Assembly: GCA_025965775.1 (NCBI GenBank)
Contig: JAOPWG010000406.1
Span: forward strand, 1 to 13,623
From: Modestobacter sp.
GTDB lineage: Bacteria > Actinomycetota > Actinomycetes > Mycobacteriales > Geodermatophilaceae
Length of the DNA: 13,623 nt
Reading direction: 5' to 3'
The notes beneath the pieces are model-generated. The model worked only from the letters and a program-made list of their open reading frames with translations. It was not told where the DNA came from and did not search any database. Positions within the stretch are counted from its first letter, which is position 1. Each line of letters opens with the position of its first letter. Positions 5,475 through 12,933 of the stretch are shown here, piece by piece. The position numbers and the translations under genes are program-made.

Positions 5475-7202
5475 GTGACCACCCTCGACGAACGGCAGGA
5501 CACCGGCAGCGGTGCCGGGGAACCTCCGCCTTCCACGCCCGCCCTCGAGGTCTCCTTCGACACCTCCCCAGAGCAGTACAAGCACTGGGCACTGTCGGTC
5601 GAGGGCGAGATCGCCACGCTCACCCTCGACGTGGCCGAGGACGGTGGGATCGTCCCCGGTTACGAGCTGAAGATGAACAGCTACGACCTCGGCGTCGACA
5701 TCGAGCTGCACGACGCCGTCCAGCGGCTGCGGTTCGAACACCCCGAGGTCAAGGCCGTGGTCGTGACCAGCGGCAAGGAGCGGATGTTCTGCGCCGGGGC
5801 GAACATCCGGATGCTCGCCGGCTCCGCGCACAGCTGGAAGGTGAACTTCTGCAAGTTCACCAACGAGACCCGCAACGGCATCGAGGACGCGACTGCCCAC
5901 TCCGGGTTGCCCTTCATCGCCGCGGTGAACGGCGCCGCGGCCGGCGGGGGCTACGAGCTCGCGCTGGCCTGCGACGAGATCGTGCTGATCGATGACAACT
6001 CCTCGGCCGTCTCGCTGCCCGAGGTGCCCTTGCTCGGCGTGCTGCCCGGCACCGGCGGCCTGACCCGGTTGGTCGACAAGCGGGGGGTGCGTCGCGATCT
6101 CGCTGACGTCTTCTCCACCACCTCGGAGGGCATCCGCGGCGACCGGGCGGTGCAGTGGCGGCTGGTGGACGAGGTCGCCAAGGCCCGCGACTTCCCCGAC
6201 GTCGTCGGGCGGCGGGCCGCCGCGGCCGCGGCCGGCTCCTCCCGACCCGGCGCCGGAGCGACCGGGGCCGCCCTCACTCCCTTGCACCGCGAGGTCGACG
6301 GCGACACGATCCGCTACCGCCACGTGCGCGTGGCCCTCGATCGAGCGGCCGGCACCGCCACCATCACCGTCCTGGGCCCCACCGCCGTCCCGGCGTCGGT
6401 CGAGGAACTGCACGAGCAGGGCGCGGACTCCTGGCCGCTGGCGGTCACCCGCGAGCTCGACGACGCGATCCTGCGACTGCGGACCAACGAGCTGAGCCTG
6501 GGCACGTGGCTGCTGCGCTCCGAGGGCGACGTCACCACGGCCATCGCCATGGACGAGTTCCTGCTGGCCCACCGGGACGACTGGCTGGTCAATGAGCTGA
6601 TCGGCTTCTACAAGCGCACGCTCAAGCGCCTGGACACCACCTCGCGCAGCCTCTTCGCCCTCATCGAGCCCGGGTCGTGCTTCGCCGGGGCGCTGGCCGA
6701 GATCGCGTTCGCCGCCGACCGGCAGTTCATGCTCGAGGGCCAGTTCGAGGACGACGAGACCCCCGCGCCACCGGCGGTGATCCGGCTCGACGGGTTCAAC
6801 ACCGGGCTGCTGCCGATGAGCAACGAGCTCACCCGGCTGCAGGTCCGCTTCCTGGGCAGCGCCGAGGAGCTGGCGGCGGCCACTGCTGCCACCGGCCGCG
6901 ACCTGCTGGCCGCGGACGCCCTGGAACTGGGGCTGGTCACCACCACCCCGGACGACATCGACTGGGAGGACGAGGTCCGCCTGGTCCTGGAGGAGCGGGC
7001 GAGCTTCTCCCCGGATGCGCTGACCGGGATGGAGGCCAACCTCCGCTTCGCCGGTCAGGAGACCGCCGAGACCAAGGTCTTCGGCCGGCTCACCGCCTGG
7101 CAGAACTGGATCTTCCAGCGGCCCAACGCCGCTGGCCCCGAAGGTGCACTGCGCCGCTACGGCACCGGCCGGCGGGCCGACTACGACAGGAAGCGGGTCT
7201 GA
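5475..7202 (+). CDS. boxC: 2,3-epoxybenzoyl-CoA dihydrolase (benzoyl-CoA-dihydrodiol lyase) BoxC
   Basis: Opens the ring of 2,3-epoxybenzoyl-CoA by hydrolysis, giving 3,4-didehydroadipyl-CoA semialdehyde and formate, in the aerobic benzoyl-CoA pathway. It has 575 residues, near the ~555 of known BoxC. An N-terminal crotonase domain (about 45-245) carries oxyanion-hole segments around MFCAGANIRML (104-114) and NGAAAGGGYELALACDE (152-168), then SLPEVPLLGVLPGTGGLTR. An Ala/Gly-rich linker (about 245-270) leads to the second half, ending in the family-typical RRYGTGRRADYDRKRV. Start is GTG 5475 with GGAGG four bases upstream; the longer open frame from 5406 adds unrelated sequence. First gene of the operon; only 2 nt separate its stop from boxB. 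The missing partner boxD, which would oxidise the semialdehyde, must lie elsewhere. Confidence 0.95.
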   Translation: MTTLDERQDTGSGAGEPPPSTPALEVSFDTSPEQYKHWALSVEGEIATLTLDVAEDGGIVPGYELKMNSYDLGVDIELHDAVQRLRFEHPEVKAVVVTSGKERMFCAGANIRMLAGSAHSWKVNFCKFTNETRNGIEDATAHSGLPFIAAVNGAAAGGGYELALACDEIVLIDDNSSAVSLPEVPLLGVLPGTGGLTRLVDKRGVRRDLADVFSTTSEGIRGDRAVQWRLVDEVAKARDFPDVVGRRAAAAAAGSSRPGAGATGAALTPLHREVDGDTIRYRHVRVALDRAAGTATITVLGPTAVPASVEELHEQGADSWPLAVTRELDDAILRLRTNELSLGTWLLRSEGDVTTAIAMDEFLLAHRDDWLVNELIGFYKRTLKRLDTTSRSLFALIEPGSCFAGALAEIAFAADRQFMLEGQFEDDETPAPPAVIRLDGFNTGLLPMSNELTRLQVRFLGSAEELAAATAATGRDLLAADALELGLVTTTPDDIDWEDEVRLVLEERASFSPDALTGMEANLRFAGQETAETKVFGRLTAWQNWIFQRPNAAGPEGALRRYGTGRRADYDRKRV

Positions 7203-7204
7203 TC

Positions 7205-8686
7205 ATGACCACGACGGAGAGCACACCCCAGAGCGGGACCCTCACCGGAGACGCACCGCTCCCCACCGGTCCACTGTCGAAGATCGACTACACCGAGCGG
7301 ATCCCCAACAACGTCAACCTCGCCGGCGACCGCAAGCTCCAGCGCGCGCTCGAGGGCTGGCAGCCCAAGTTCCTGGACTGGTGGGGCAACCTCGGCCCGT
7401 CCATCCCCACGCAGGACGTCTACCTGCGCACCGCGATCGCCGTCGGCCGGGACGGCTGGGCGCACTTCGACCGCGTGCCCATGCAGGACTACCGCTGGGG
7501 CATCTTCCTCGCCGAGCGCGACCCGGACCGGAAGGTCAACTTCGGCCAGTCCAAGGGCGAGCCGGCCTGGCAGGAGGTGCCGGGTGAGTACCGCTCGGAC
7601 CTGCGCCGGCTCATCGTGGTGCAGGGCGACACCGAGCCGGCCTCGGTGGAGCAGCAGCGTCACCTCGGCATGACCGCGCCGTCGCTGTATGACATGCGCA
7701 ACCTCTTCCAGGTCAATGTGGAGGAGGGGCGGCACCTGTGGGCGATGGTCTACCTGCTGCACGCGTACTTCGGCAAGGACGGCCGCGAGGAGGCCGAACA
7801 GCTGCTCAAGCGCAACTCCGGGGACTTCGACAGCCCCCGGATCCTCGGCGCCTTCAACGAGGAGACCACCGACTGGCTGTCGTTCTTCATGTTCACCTAC
7901 TTCACCGACCGGGACGGCAAGTACCAGCTCGGCACGCTGAAGGAGAGCGGCTTCGACCCTCTGGCGCGGACCTGCGAGTTCATGCTCAAGGAGGAGGCGC
8001 ACCACATGTTCGTGGGCACGACCGGCGTCCAGCGCACGGTCGAGCGCACCGCCGCGCTGATGAAGGAGCACGGCACCGACGACATCTGGGCCCACGGCGG
8101 CATCCCGCTGTCGGTCATCCAGAAGTACCTGAACTTCCAGTTCTCGGTCTCCATGGACCTCTTCGGTTCCGAGACGTCGTCCAACGTGGCCAGCTACTAC
8201 ACGGCCGGGCTCAAGGGCCGCTGGATGGAGACCCGCCGCAAGGACGACCACCTGCTGCACGACCTGACGATGGACGTGCCGGGGATCGAGAACGGCACGA
8301 TGATCACCCGTAACGTCCCGATGCTCACCGCGCTGAACCTCGACCTGCGCAACGAGTACGTCGCAGACTGCCACAACGGCGTCCGGCGCTGGAACCAGGC
8401 GCTGGAGGACGCCGGGCTGGAGGAGCGGCTGTTCCTGCCCCACGAGGGTTTCAACCGCAAGGTCGGCGCCTTCGCCGGGCACAACGTCACCCCGACCGGC
8501 GAGATCGTCGACGACGCCACCTGGTCCTCGGACGTCGCCGCGTACCTGCCCACGTCCGACGACCGGGCGCAGGTCGCCGCGCTGATGGTCCCGCACTACG
8601 AGGCCGGCGATTTCGCCAGCTGGATCGCTCCCCCGTCGGTCGGTATCAACGACCTGCCGGTCGAGTACGACTACGTCCGCTTCTGA
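7205..8686 (+). CDS. boxB: Benzoyl-CoA 2,3-epoxidase, di-iron oxygenase component BoxB
   Basis: Class I di-iron monooxygenase that uses O2 and two electrons from a reductase system to convert benzoyl-CoA to its 2,3-epoxide. It has 493 residues, close to family length, and is soluble. It is recognisable throughout as BoxB (IDYTERIPNNVNLAGDR near the start, then GWQPKFLDWWGNLGP). Iron-ligand helices are visible: EEGRHLW (residues 173-179, an ExxH pair Glu174/His177), the EETTDW helix, and EEAHHMF (263-269) with a second ExxH. The ATG at 7205 lies 2 nt after the boxC stop, with AGGAAG inside the boxC end as ribosome binding site, so the two are translationally linked. The N-terminal ~20 residues (Thr/Ser/Pro-rich) look variable. 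Its electron donors are probably the reductase and ferredoxin encoded downstream rather than BoxA. Confidence 0.96.
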   Translation: MTTTESTPQSGTLTGDAPLPTGPLSKIDYTERIPNNVNLAGDRKLQRALEGWQPKFLDWWGNLGPSIPTQDVYLRTAIAVGRDGWAHFDRVPMQDYRWGIFLAERDPDRKVNFGQSKGEPAWQEVPGEYRSDLRRLIVVQGDTEPASVEQQRHLGMTAPSLYDMRNLFQVNVEEGRHLWAMVYLLHAYFGKDGREEAEQLLKRNSGDFDSPRILGAFNEETTDWLSFFMFTYFTDRDGKYQLGTLKESGFDPLARTCEFMLKEEAHHMFVGTTGVQRTVERTAALMKEHGTDDIWAHGGIPLSVIQKYLNFQFSVSMDLFGSETSSNVASYYTAGLKGRWMETRRKDDHLLHDLTMDVPGIENGTMITRNVPMLTALNLDLRNEYVADCHNGVRRWNQALEDAGLEERLFLPHEGFNRKVGAFAGHNVTPTGEIVDDATWSSDVAAYLPTSDDRAQVAALMVPHYEAGDFASWIAPPSVGINDLPVEYDYVRF

Positions 8687-8697
8687 CCCAGGAGCGC

Positions 8698-8733
8698 CTG
8701 CGGCCGGGTCCGGGTCCCCGGGCCCGGCCGCAG
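8698..8733 (+). repeat. Strong intercistronic hairpin between boxB and ligase gene
   Basis: CTGCGGCCGGG (8698-8708) pairs perfectly with CCCGGCCGCAG (8723-8733): an 11-bp GC-rich stem with a 14-nt loop that is itself partly self-complementary. It starts 11 nt after the boxB stop. With no T-run it is more likely an attenuator or mRNA 3'-end stabiliser for boxCB than a full terminator. Confidence 0.55.
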
Positions 8734-8734
8734 C

Positions 8735-8754
8735 ACCACCCCGTACCACCCCGT
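8735..8754 (+). repeat. Perfect 10-bp tandem duplication
   Basis: ACCACCCCGT occurs twice back to back (8735-8744 and 8745-8754), directly after the hairpin at 8698-8733 and 32 nt before the ligase start. It may be a recent slippage duplication or a paired protein-binding site. Confidence 0.7.
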
Positions 8755-8786
8755 GCCGGCGCCGAGCCTCCCTCGGCCGAGAAGGG

Positions 8787-10454
8787 ATGAGCAGCGTGGC
8801 CACCCTCGACACAGCACCCCCCGCACCGGCCCGCCGGGAGCTCTTCAACGCCGCCGAGTGGCTGGTGTCCCGGCACGCCCGGGACACCCCGCAGCGGCGG
8901 GCCCTCACCGCGATCGACCTCGACGGCGGCGTGCGGACGCTGGACTACGGCCAGCTCGACCAGGAGGTCATCCGCGTCGCCGCGGCGCTGCTGGCCGCCG
9001 GCGTCCGCCCCGAGGAGCGACTGCTGCTGTGCATGGGTGACACCCCGGAGCTGCTGATCGCCTTCCTGGCCGGGATGCGCATCGGTTCCGTCCCGGTCCC
9101 GGTCAGCACGATGCTCACCCCCAAGGACATCGCCGTCCTGGCGCGGGACAGCCGGGCGCGGCTGCTCGTCATCAGCTCCGAGTTCGCCGGGCTGGCACCC
9201 GCTGTCGGGGGCCTCCCGGGGCTGGCCGACGTGGTGGTCCTCGCCGAGAGCGCGCAGCCACTGCCCGAGGTGGCCGGACCACGGGTACGGGAGTGGTCGA
9301 CCTTCCTGGCCGCGGCCACCGCGGCCCACCTGGAGCGCGCGGCGACCCCGTTCCCCACGATCGCCGACTCCCCCGCCTTCTGGCTGTACACCTCCGGCAC
9401 GACCGGCACCCCCAAGGGCGCGATGCACCGGCACGGTTCGCTGCGCGACACCGCCGAGACCTACGCGGCGGACGTGCTGGCCGTCGGTCCGGACGACGTG
9501 ACGTTCTCCGTCGCGAAGTTCTTCTTCGCCTACGGCCTGGGGAACACGCTGACGTTCCCGTTCGCGGTCGGGGGCAGCACGGTGCTCGACCGCCGGCGGC
9601 CGAGCCCGGCCGGCACCCTCGAGGTGCTCCGGGACCACCGTCCCACGCTCTTCTTCGGCGGTCCCACCTACTACGCCGCCCTGCTGGCCGCCGGCCTGCC
9701 CGCAGACTCCTTCGCCGGCGTGCGGGCCTGCGTCTCGGCCGGTGAGGCCTTCCCAGCGGCGCTGTACGACCGGTTCACGGAGACCTTCGGCGTGGAGATG
9801 CTCGACGGCATCGGGTCGACCGAGATGCTGCACATCTTCATCAGCAATCGTCCGGGCCGGGCCCGGGCCGGCTCCACCGGCGAGGTGGTCCGCGGGTACC
9901 AGGCCAAGATCGTCGACGAGGACGGCCGGCCCGTCCCCGACGGGACGCCGGGGCACCTCTACGTCCGCGGCGCGTCGGCCGCGACCGGGTACTGGTGCCG
10001 GACCGGGGTCACCCGTCAGGTGTTCCAGGGCGAGTGGGTCCGCACCGGGGACACGTACTCCCGGGACGCCGAGGGTTACTTCCGTTCACTGGGCCGTACC
10101 GACGACATCATCAAGGCCGGGGGCATCTGGGTCTCCCCCACCGAGGTCGAGGAGCGGCTCCGCCAGCACCCCGACGTCGCCCAGGCCGTCGTGGTGTCCC
10201 TGCCCGACGCCGACGGCCTGGACAAGCCGGTCGCCTGTGTCGTCCTCGTCCCCGGGTCGGCCACCCAGGCGCGGGAGCTGGTCTCCTTCTGCCGCGACGG
10301 GCTGGCCGCCTTCAAGCGCCCCCGGCACGTGTTCGTCTTCGGCGAGCTCCCCCAGACGGCCACCGGGAAACTGCAGCGCTTCCGGATCCGGGAACTCGCG
10401 CTCGCCCAGCTCAACGGCGTCCCCACGCCTCTGACCACCGGAGGACCGGCATGA
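8787..10454 (+). CDS. bclA: Benzoate-CoA ligase (AMP-forming, benzoate/4-hydroxybenzoate-CoA ligase family)
   Basis: Activates benzoate, or a close analogue, with ATP and CoA to benzoyl-CoA, the entry step of the box pathway. It has 555 residues and the full ANL-superfamily motif set: the P-loop YTSGTTGTPKGAMH (201-214), the family-typical KFFFAYGLGN, the A5 region GIGSTEMLHIFISNRPG, RTGDTY and GRTDDIIKAGG (A7-A8), and PQTATGKLQRF with catalytic Lys528 (A10). STEMLHIF and FFAYGLGN point to the benzoate/4-hydroxybenzoate ligase subgroup; which acid is preferred cannot be read here. Two starts compete: ATG 8787, directly against GAAGGG, and GTG 8796, nine bases after it. The second has better ribosome binding site spacing and the difference is three residues. 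It overlaps the next gene by 4 nt (ATGA), so the two are translationally coupled. Confidence 0.92.
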   Translation: MSSVATLDTAPPAPARRELFNAAEWLVSRHARDTPQRRALTAIDLDGGVRTLDYGQLDQEVIRVAAALLAAGVRPEERLLLCMGDTPELLIAFLAGMRIGSVPVPVSTMLTPKDIAVLARDSRARLLVISSEFAGLAPAVGGLPGLADVVVLAESAQPLPEVAGPRVREWSTFLAAATAAHLERAATPFPTIADSPAFWLYTSGTTGTPKGAMHRHGSLRDTAETYAADVLAVGPDDVTFSVAKFFFAYGLGNTLTFPFAVGGSTVLDRRRPSPAGTLEVLRDHRPTLFFGGPTYYAALLAAGLPADSFAGVRACVSAGEAFPAALYDRFTETFGVEMLDGIGSTEMLHIFISNRPGRARAGSTGEVVRGYQAKIVDEDGRPVPDGTPGHLYVRGASAATGYWCRTGVTRQVFQGEWVRTGDTYSRDAEGYFRSLGRTDDIIKAGGIWVSPTEVEERLRQHPDVAQAVVVSLPDADGLDKPVACVVLVPGSATQARELVSFCRDGLAAFKRPRHVFVFGELPQTATGKLQRFRIRELALAQLNGVPTPLTTGGPA

Positions 10455-11518
10455 CCGCCACCGACACCGCACCGCCCGGGACCACCGCCGCGACCGGTCG
10501 TGAGGTGCACGTCGACCTGGTCGTCGTCGGCGCCGGACCGGCCGGCCTCTACGCGGCCTACTACGCCGGCTTCCGCGGCCTGCGCACGGCGGTCATCGAC
10601 AGCCTGCCGGAGCCGGGCGGGCAGGTCACCGCGCTGTACCCCGAGAAGCAGATCTACGACGTCGCCGCGCTCCCCGCGGTGAAGGGCCGGGACCTGGTCG
10701 CCGGCCTGGTCGCGCAGGCCGCCCGGTTCGACCCGGTCTACGTGCTCGGCGAGCGGGCCGAGACGCTCACCAACGAGTCCGGCGGACGCCCCCGGCCCGG
10801 CGACCGGTTCGTGATCACCACCGACAGGGGCACCCAGGTGCGCTGCGGCGCCGTCGTCATCACCGGCGGCATCGGCACCTTCACCCCGCGCCCGTTGCCG
10901 GGCGGCTCGGAGTGGGAGGGTCGGGGGCTCACCTACGTGGTCCGGGAGATCTCCGCGCACACGGGCCAGGACGTCGTCATCGTCGGCGGCGGGGACAGCG
11001 CGGTCGACTGGGCGCTGGCTCTGGACGGCGTCGCCGCCTCGGTCACCGTGGTGCACCGCCGCAAGCACTTCCGGGCGCACGCGGCCAGCGTGGCCGACAT
11101 GGTGGCGGGCTCGGCGGTGGTCCTCACCGACGCCCAGGTGACCCGGCTGGAGGGCGACGACGCGCTGCACACCGTCCACGTCCAGGACAAGGACGGCGCG
11201 GTGAGCGAGCACAAGGCGCACGCGGTCATCGCCGCGCTGGGGTTCACCGCCGACATCGGGCCGCTGGAGACGTGGGGCATCGAGATCCTCGACCGGAAGA
11301 TCGCCGTCGACACCTCCATGCGCACCCGGGTCGCCGGGGTCTACGCCGCGGGCGACATCACCGAGTACCCCGGCAAGGTGCGGCTGATCTCCGTAGGGTT
11401 CGGAGAGGCCGCGACCGCGGTGAACAACGCTGCCACGTACCTGGACCCCGACAAGCCGTTGTTCCCCGGCCACAGCAGCGACGGCGCCGAGGGCTTCGGC
11501 GTGCCGCTCGTCCACTGA
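10451..11518 (+). CDS. Thioredoxin reductase-like ferredoxin-NADP+ reductase
   Basis: FAD flavoprotein of 355 residues that moves electrons between NAD(P)H and ferredoxin, of the YumC/TrxR-like FNR class. The FAD-binding site is VVGAGPAGLYAA (GxGxxG, Gly27-Gly32). The pyridine-nucleotide site is VIVGGGDSAVDWAL (179-184), followed by HRRKHFR (202-208), whose arginines suit NADPH. The FAD-closing AAGDITEY (Asp302) is present. The redox-active CxxC of thioredoxin reductases is absent, with GGIGTFTPR in that region, so it is an FNR and not a thioredoxin reductase. The ATG overlaps the ligase stop and has GGAGG six bases upstream. With the ferredoxin gene 19 nt downstream, it probably replaces BoxA as electron donor to BoxB. 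Confidence 0.9.
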   Translation: MTATDTAPPGTTAATGREVHVDLVVVGAGPAGLYAAYYAGFRGLRTAVIDSLPEPGGQVTALYPEKQIYDVAALPAVKGRDLVAGLVAQAARFDPVYVLGERAETLTNESGGRPRPGDRFVITTDRGTQVRCGAVVITGGIGTFTPRPLPGGSEWEGRGLTYVVREISAHTGQDVVIVGGGDSAVDWALALDGVAASVTVVHRRKHFRAHAASVADMVAGSAVVLTDAQVTRLEGDDALHTVHVQDKDGAVSEHKAHAVIAALGFTADIGPLETWGIEILDRKIAVDTSMRTRVAGVYAAGDITEYPGKVRLISVGFGEAATAVNNAATYLDPDKPLFPGHSSDGAEGFGVPLVH

Positions 11519-11537
11519 CGTCTTCGAGGAGATCGCC

Positions 11538-11870
11538 GTGCCTTACGTCATCGGTGCCGAGTGCATCGGTACGACCGACATGTCCTGCGTGGAGGAGTGT
11601 CCGGTCGACTGCATCTACGAAGGCGACAACAAGCTCTACATCAACCCCAAGGAGTGCATCGACTGCGGTGCCTGCGAGCCGGTCTGCCCGGTCGAGGCGA
11701 TCTCCCAGGACCGCCGGGTGACCGAGGAGAACGAGCCGCACGTCGACGACAACCGCCGGTTCTTCCTCGAGGTCCTCCCCGGCCGCGACGCTCCGATCGG
11801 CAACCCCGGGGGCGCGGCGAAGGTCGGCCGGATCGGTGTCGACACCGAGCTCGTCGCCCGACTGTCGTGA
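11538..11870 (+). CDS. fdxA: Seven-iron ferredoxin (3Fe-4S + 4Fe-4S), FdxA type
   Basis: Soluble electron carrier of 110 residues. Cysteines match the Azotobacter ferredoxin I pattern: Cys9, Cys17 and Cys50 for the 3Fe-4S cluster, Cys21, Cys40, Cys43 and Cys46 for the 4Fe-4S cluster, and Cys25 probably free. Signature segments are CPVDCIYEG (21-29), LYINPKECIDCGAC (33-46) and PVCPVEAI (48-55). The C-terminal half lacks cysteines, as in FdxA proteins. The GTG start has GAGGAG seven bases upstream. It follows the reductase closely, so the two form a likely NADPH to reductase to ferredoxin to BoxB chain. In actinobacteria FdxA proteins also serve cytochromes P450; none is visible here. Confidence 0.92.
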   Translation: MPYVIGAECIGTTDMSCVEECPVDCIYEGDNKLYINPKECIDCGACEPVCPVEAISQDRRVTEENEPHVDDNRRFFLEVLPGRDAPIGNPGGAAKVGRIGVDTELVARLS

Positions 11871-11899
11871 CCCGCGGACGCGGCTGAGAGAGTTCGCTC

Positions 11900-12754
11900 G
11901 TGCTGGATGGACACCGCCTCGTCGACGTGCACGTGCACGCCGCCCGCCTCCCCACCCTCAAGCCGGCCTGGGTGGACTGGGCCCACCACTTCGGCGACCG
12001 CGCCCTGCTCGAACGCATCTACGACGCGTGCGGCTCCGTACGCCCGGCCGAGCTGTCGGCCACGTTCGACGAGGAGGGCGTCGACGTCGCCCTGCTGTTC
12101 ACCGAGTACAGCCCCCGCGCCACCGGCATCCAGCCGGTCGAGGACGTGCTGCCCATCATCGCGGCCGACCCGGACCGGTTCCGGCTGGTGGCCAACGTCA
12201 ACCCGCACCTGCACTTCCCGATCGCCGAGGAGGTGGAGCGTCAGCTGGATCTCGGCGCGGTGGCGCTGAAGCTGCACCCGGTGCACGCCGGCTTCACCGC
12301 GAACGACCGCGCCCTCTACCCGGCCTACGAGGTCTGTCGCGCCCGCGGGGTGCCGGTGATCGTGCACTGCGGCACCAGCACCTTCCCCGGCGCCCGCAAC
12401 AGCTTCGCCGACCCCCTGCTGCTGGACGACGTGCTCGGCGACTTCCCCACCATGGACGTCGTCCTGGCCCACGGTGGCCGCGGCTGGTGGTACGACGCAG
12501 CCGCCTTCACCGCACTGTCCCGGCCCAACGCGTGGATCGACCTGTCCGGCCTTCCACCGCACCGGCTGCGGGAGTACTACGCCGCGCACAACTGGGCCCG
12601 GCTGACCCGGCGCTTCCTCTTCGGCACCGACTGGCCGGGCGTGCCGGGCGTGGCGGCCAACGCCCGGGCGGTGGCCGCGCTGATGCCCGACCAGGAGACC
12701 ACGGCCCTGGTGCTGGCGGGCAACGCCGACCGGGTGTTCGGCCTGAAGGCCTGA
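11900..12754 (+). CDS. Amidohydrolase family 2 (ACMSD-like TIM-barrel) protein
   Basis: Predicted metal-dependent hydrolase or decarboxylase of 284 residues. The barrel's metal-site residues are present in order: HxH in DVHVHA (His11, His13), His126 in KLHPVH, His156 in HCGTS, His191 in LAHGGRG, and Asp244 in FGTDWPG. This pattern fits the family of ACMSD, gamma-resorcylate decarboxylase and 2-pyrone-4,6-dicarboxylate hydrolase. No step of the standard box pathway needs such an enzyme, so it might process a side product, release the free acid from a precursor, or decarboxylate a substituted benzoate; these are guesses. GTG 11900 is the best start, with only a weak GAGAG upstream. It is the last gene of the box operon, 29 nt after the ferredoxin gene, and is followed by a terminator-like hairpin. 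Confidence 0.82.
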   Translation: MLDGHRLVDVHVHAARLPTLKPAWVDWAHHFGDRALLERIYDACGSVRPAELSATFDEEGVDVALLFTEYSPRATGIQPVEDVLPIIAADPDRFRLVANVNPHLHFPIAEEVERQLDLGAVALKLHPVHAGFTANDRALYPAYEVCRARGVPVIVHCGTSTFPGARNSFADPLLLDDVLGDFPTMDVVLAHGGRGWWYDAAAFTALSRPNAWIDLSGLPPHRLREYYAAHNWARLTRRFLFGTDWPGVPGVAANARAVAALMPDQETTALVLAGNADRVFGLKA

Positions 12755-12769
12755 CCTCGGCCGGGAACG

Positions 12770-12794
12770 GGCGTGGGCGGTCAGCCCCCACGCC
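12770..12794 (+). terminator. Hairpin terminator after the box operon
   Basis: GGCGTGGG (12770-12777) pairs perfectly with CCCACGCC (12787-12794) around a 9-nt loop, starting 16 nt after the amidohydrolase stop. No T-run follows, as is common in GC-rich actinobacteria. It marks a probable boundary between the box genes and the transporter genes. Confidence 0.5.
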
Positions 12795-12821
12795 GTCCGG
12801 AACGACGCGCCGGAGCAGGCG

Positions 12822-12860
12822 TCACCGAGCTATCACCGGCGTGTCGCAGAAGGGTCACGG
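12822..12860 (+). promoter_or_regulatory. Helically phased TCAC(C/G)G elements upstream of permease gene
   Basis: TCACCG at 12822, TCACCG at 12833 and TCACGG at 12855 are spaced 11 and 22 bp, so all lie on the same DNA face. The last two extend to TCACCGGCGTGTCG (12833-12846) and TCACGGTGTGTCG (12855-12867), a near-direct repeat. Such phased repeats suit a multimeric activator upstream of the permease promoter. Confidence 0.4.
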
Positions 12861-12895
12861 TGTGTCGTTCCAGGTCGGTTTCCGTAACGACCGTG
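12856..12895. repeat. Imperfect inverted repeat before the permease promoter
   Basis: GTCGTT (12864-12869) and AACGAC (12886-12891) form a perfect 6-bp inverted pair with a 16-nt gap. CACG on the left (12856-12859) and CGTG on the right (12892-12895) extend it with a four-base offset. It ends just before the putative -10 box at 12899 and could be an operator. Confidence 0.35.
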
Positions 12896-12898
12896 GGT

Positions 12899-12904
12899 TA
12901 CTGT
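12899..12904 (+). promoter_or_regulatory. Putative -10 box of the permease gene (TACTGT)
   Basis: TACTGT fits TAnnnT and lies 29 nt before the GTG at 12934; predicted transcription start is about 12911. No clear -35 box is present at 16-18 bp, which agrees with a promoter that needs an activator bound upstream. Confidence 0.4.
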
Positions 12905-12933
12905 CCCCGCTCAACCAACGGCTGGGAGGTCGA

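Noticed and set aside
7181..8908. Minus-strand open frame of 575 codons opposite boxB
   Set aside because: It lies antisense to a strongly conserved BoxB; its composition is that of a GC-driven mirror frame.
10076..11515. Minus-strand open frame of 479 codons opposite the ligase end and reductase
   Set aside because: The opposite strand carries unmistakable ANL and FAD/NADPH motifs; this frame shows none.
10451..11518. Thioredoxin reductase as the identity of the flavoprotein
   Set aside because: The CxxC active-site pair is missing and a ferredoxin gene follows, so ferredoxin-NADP+ reductase fits better.
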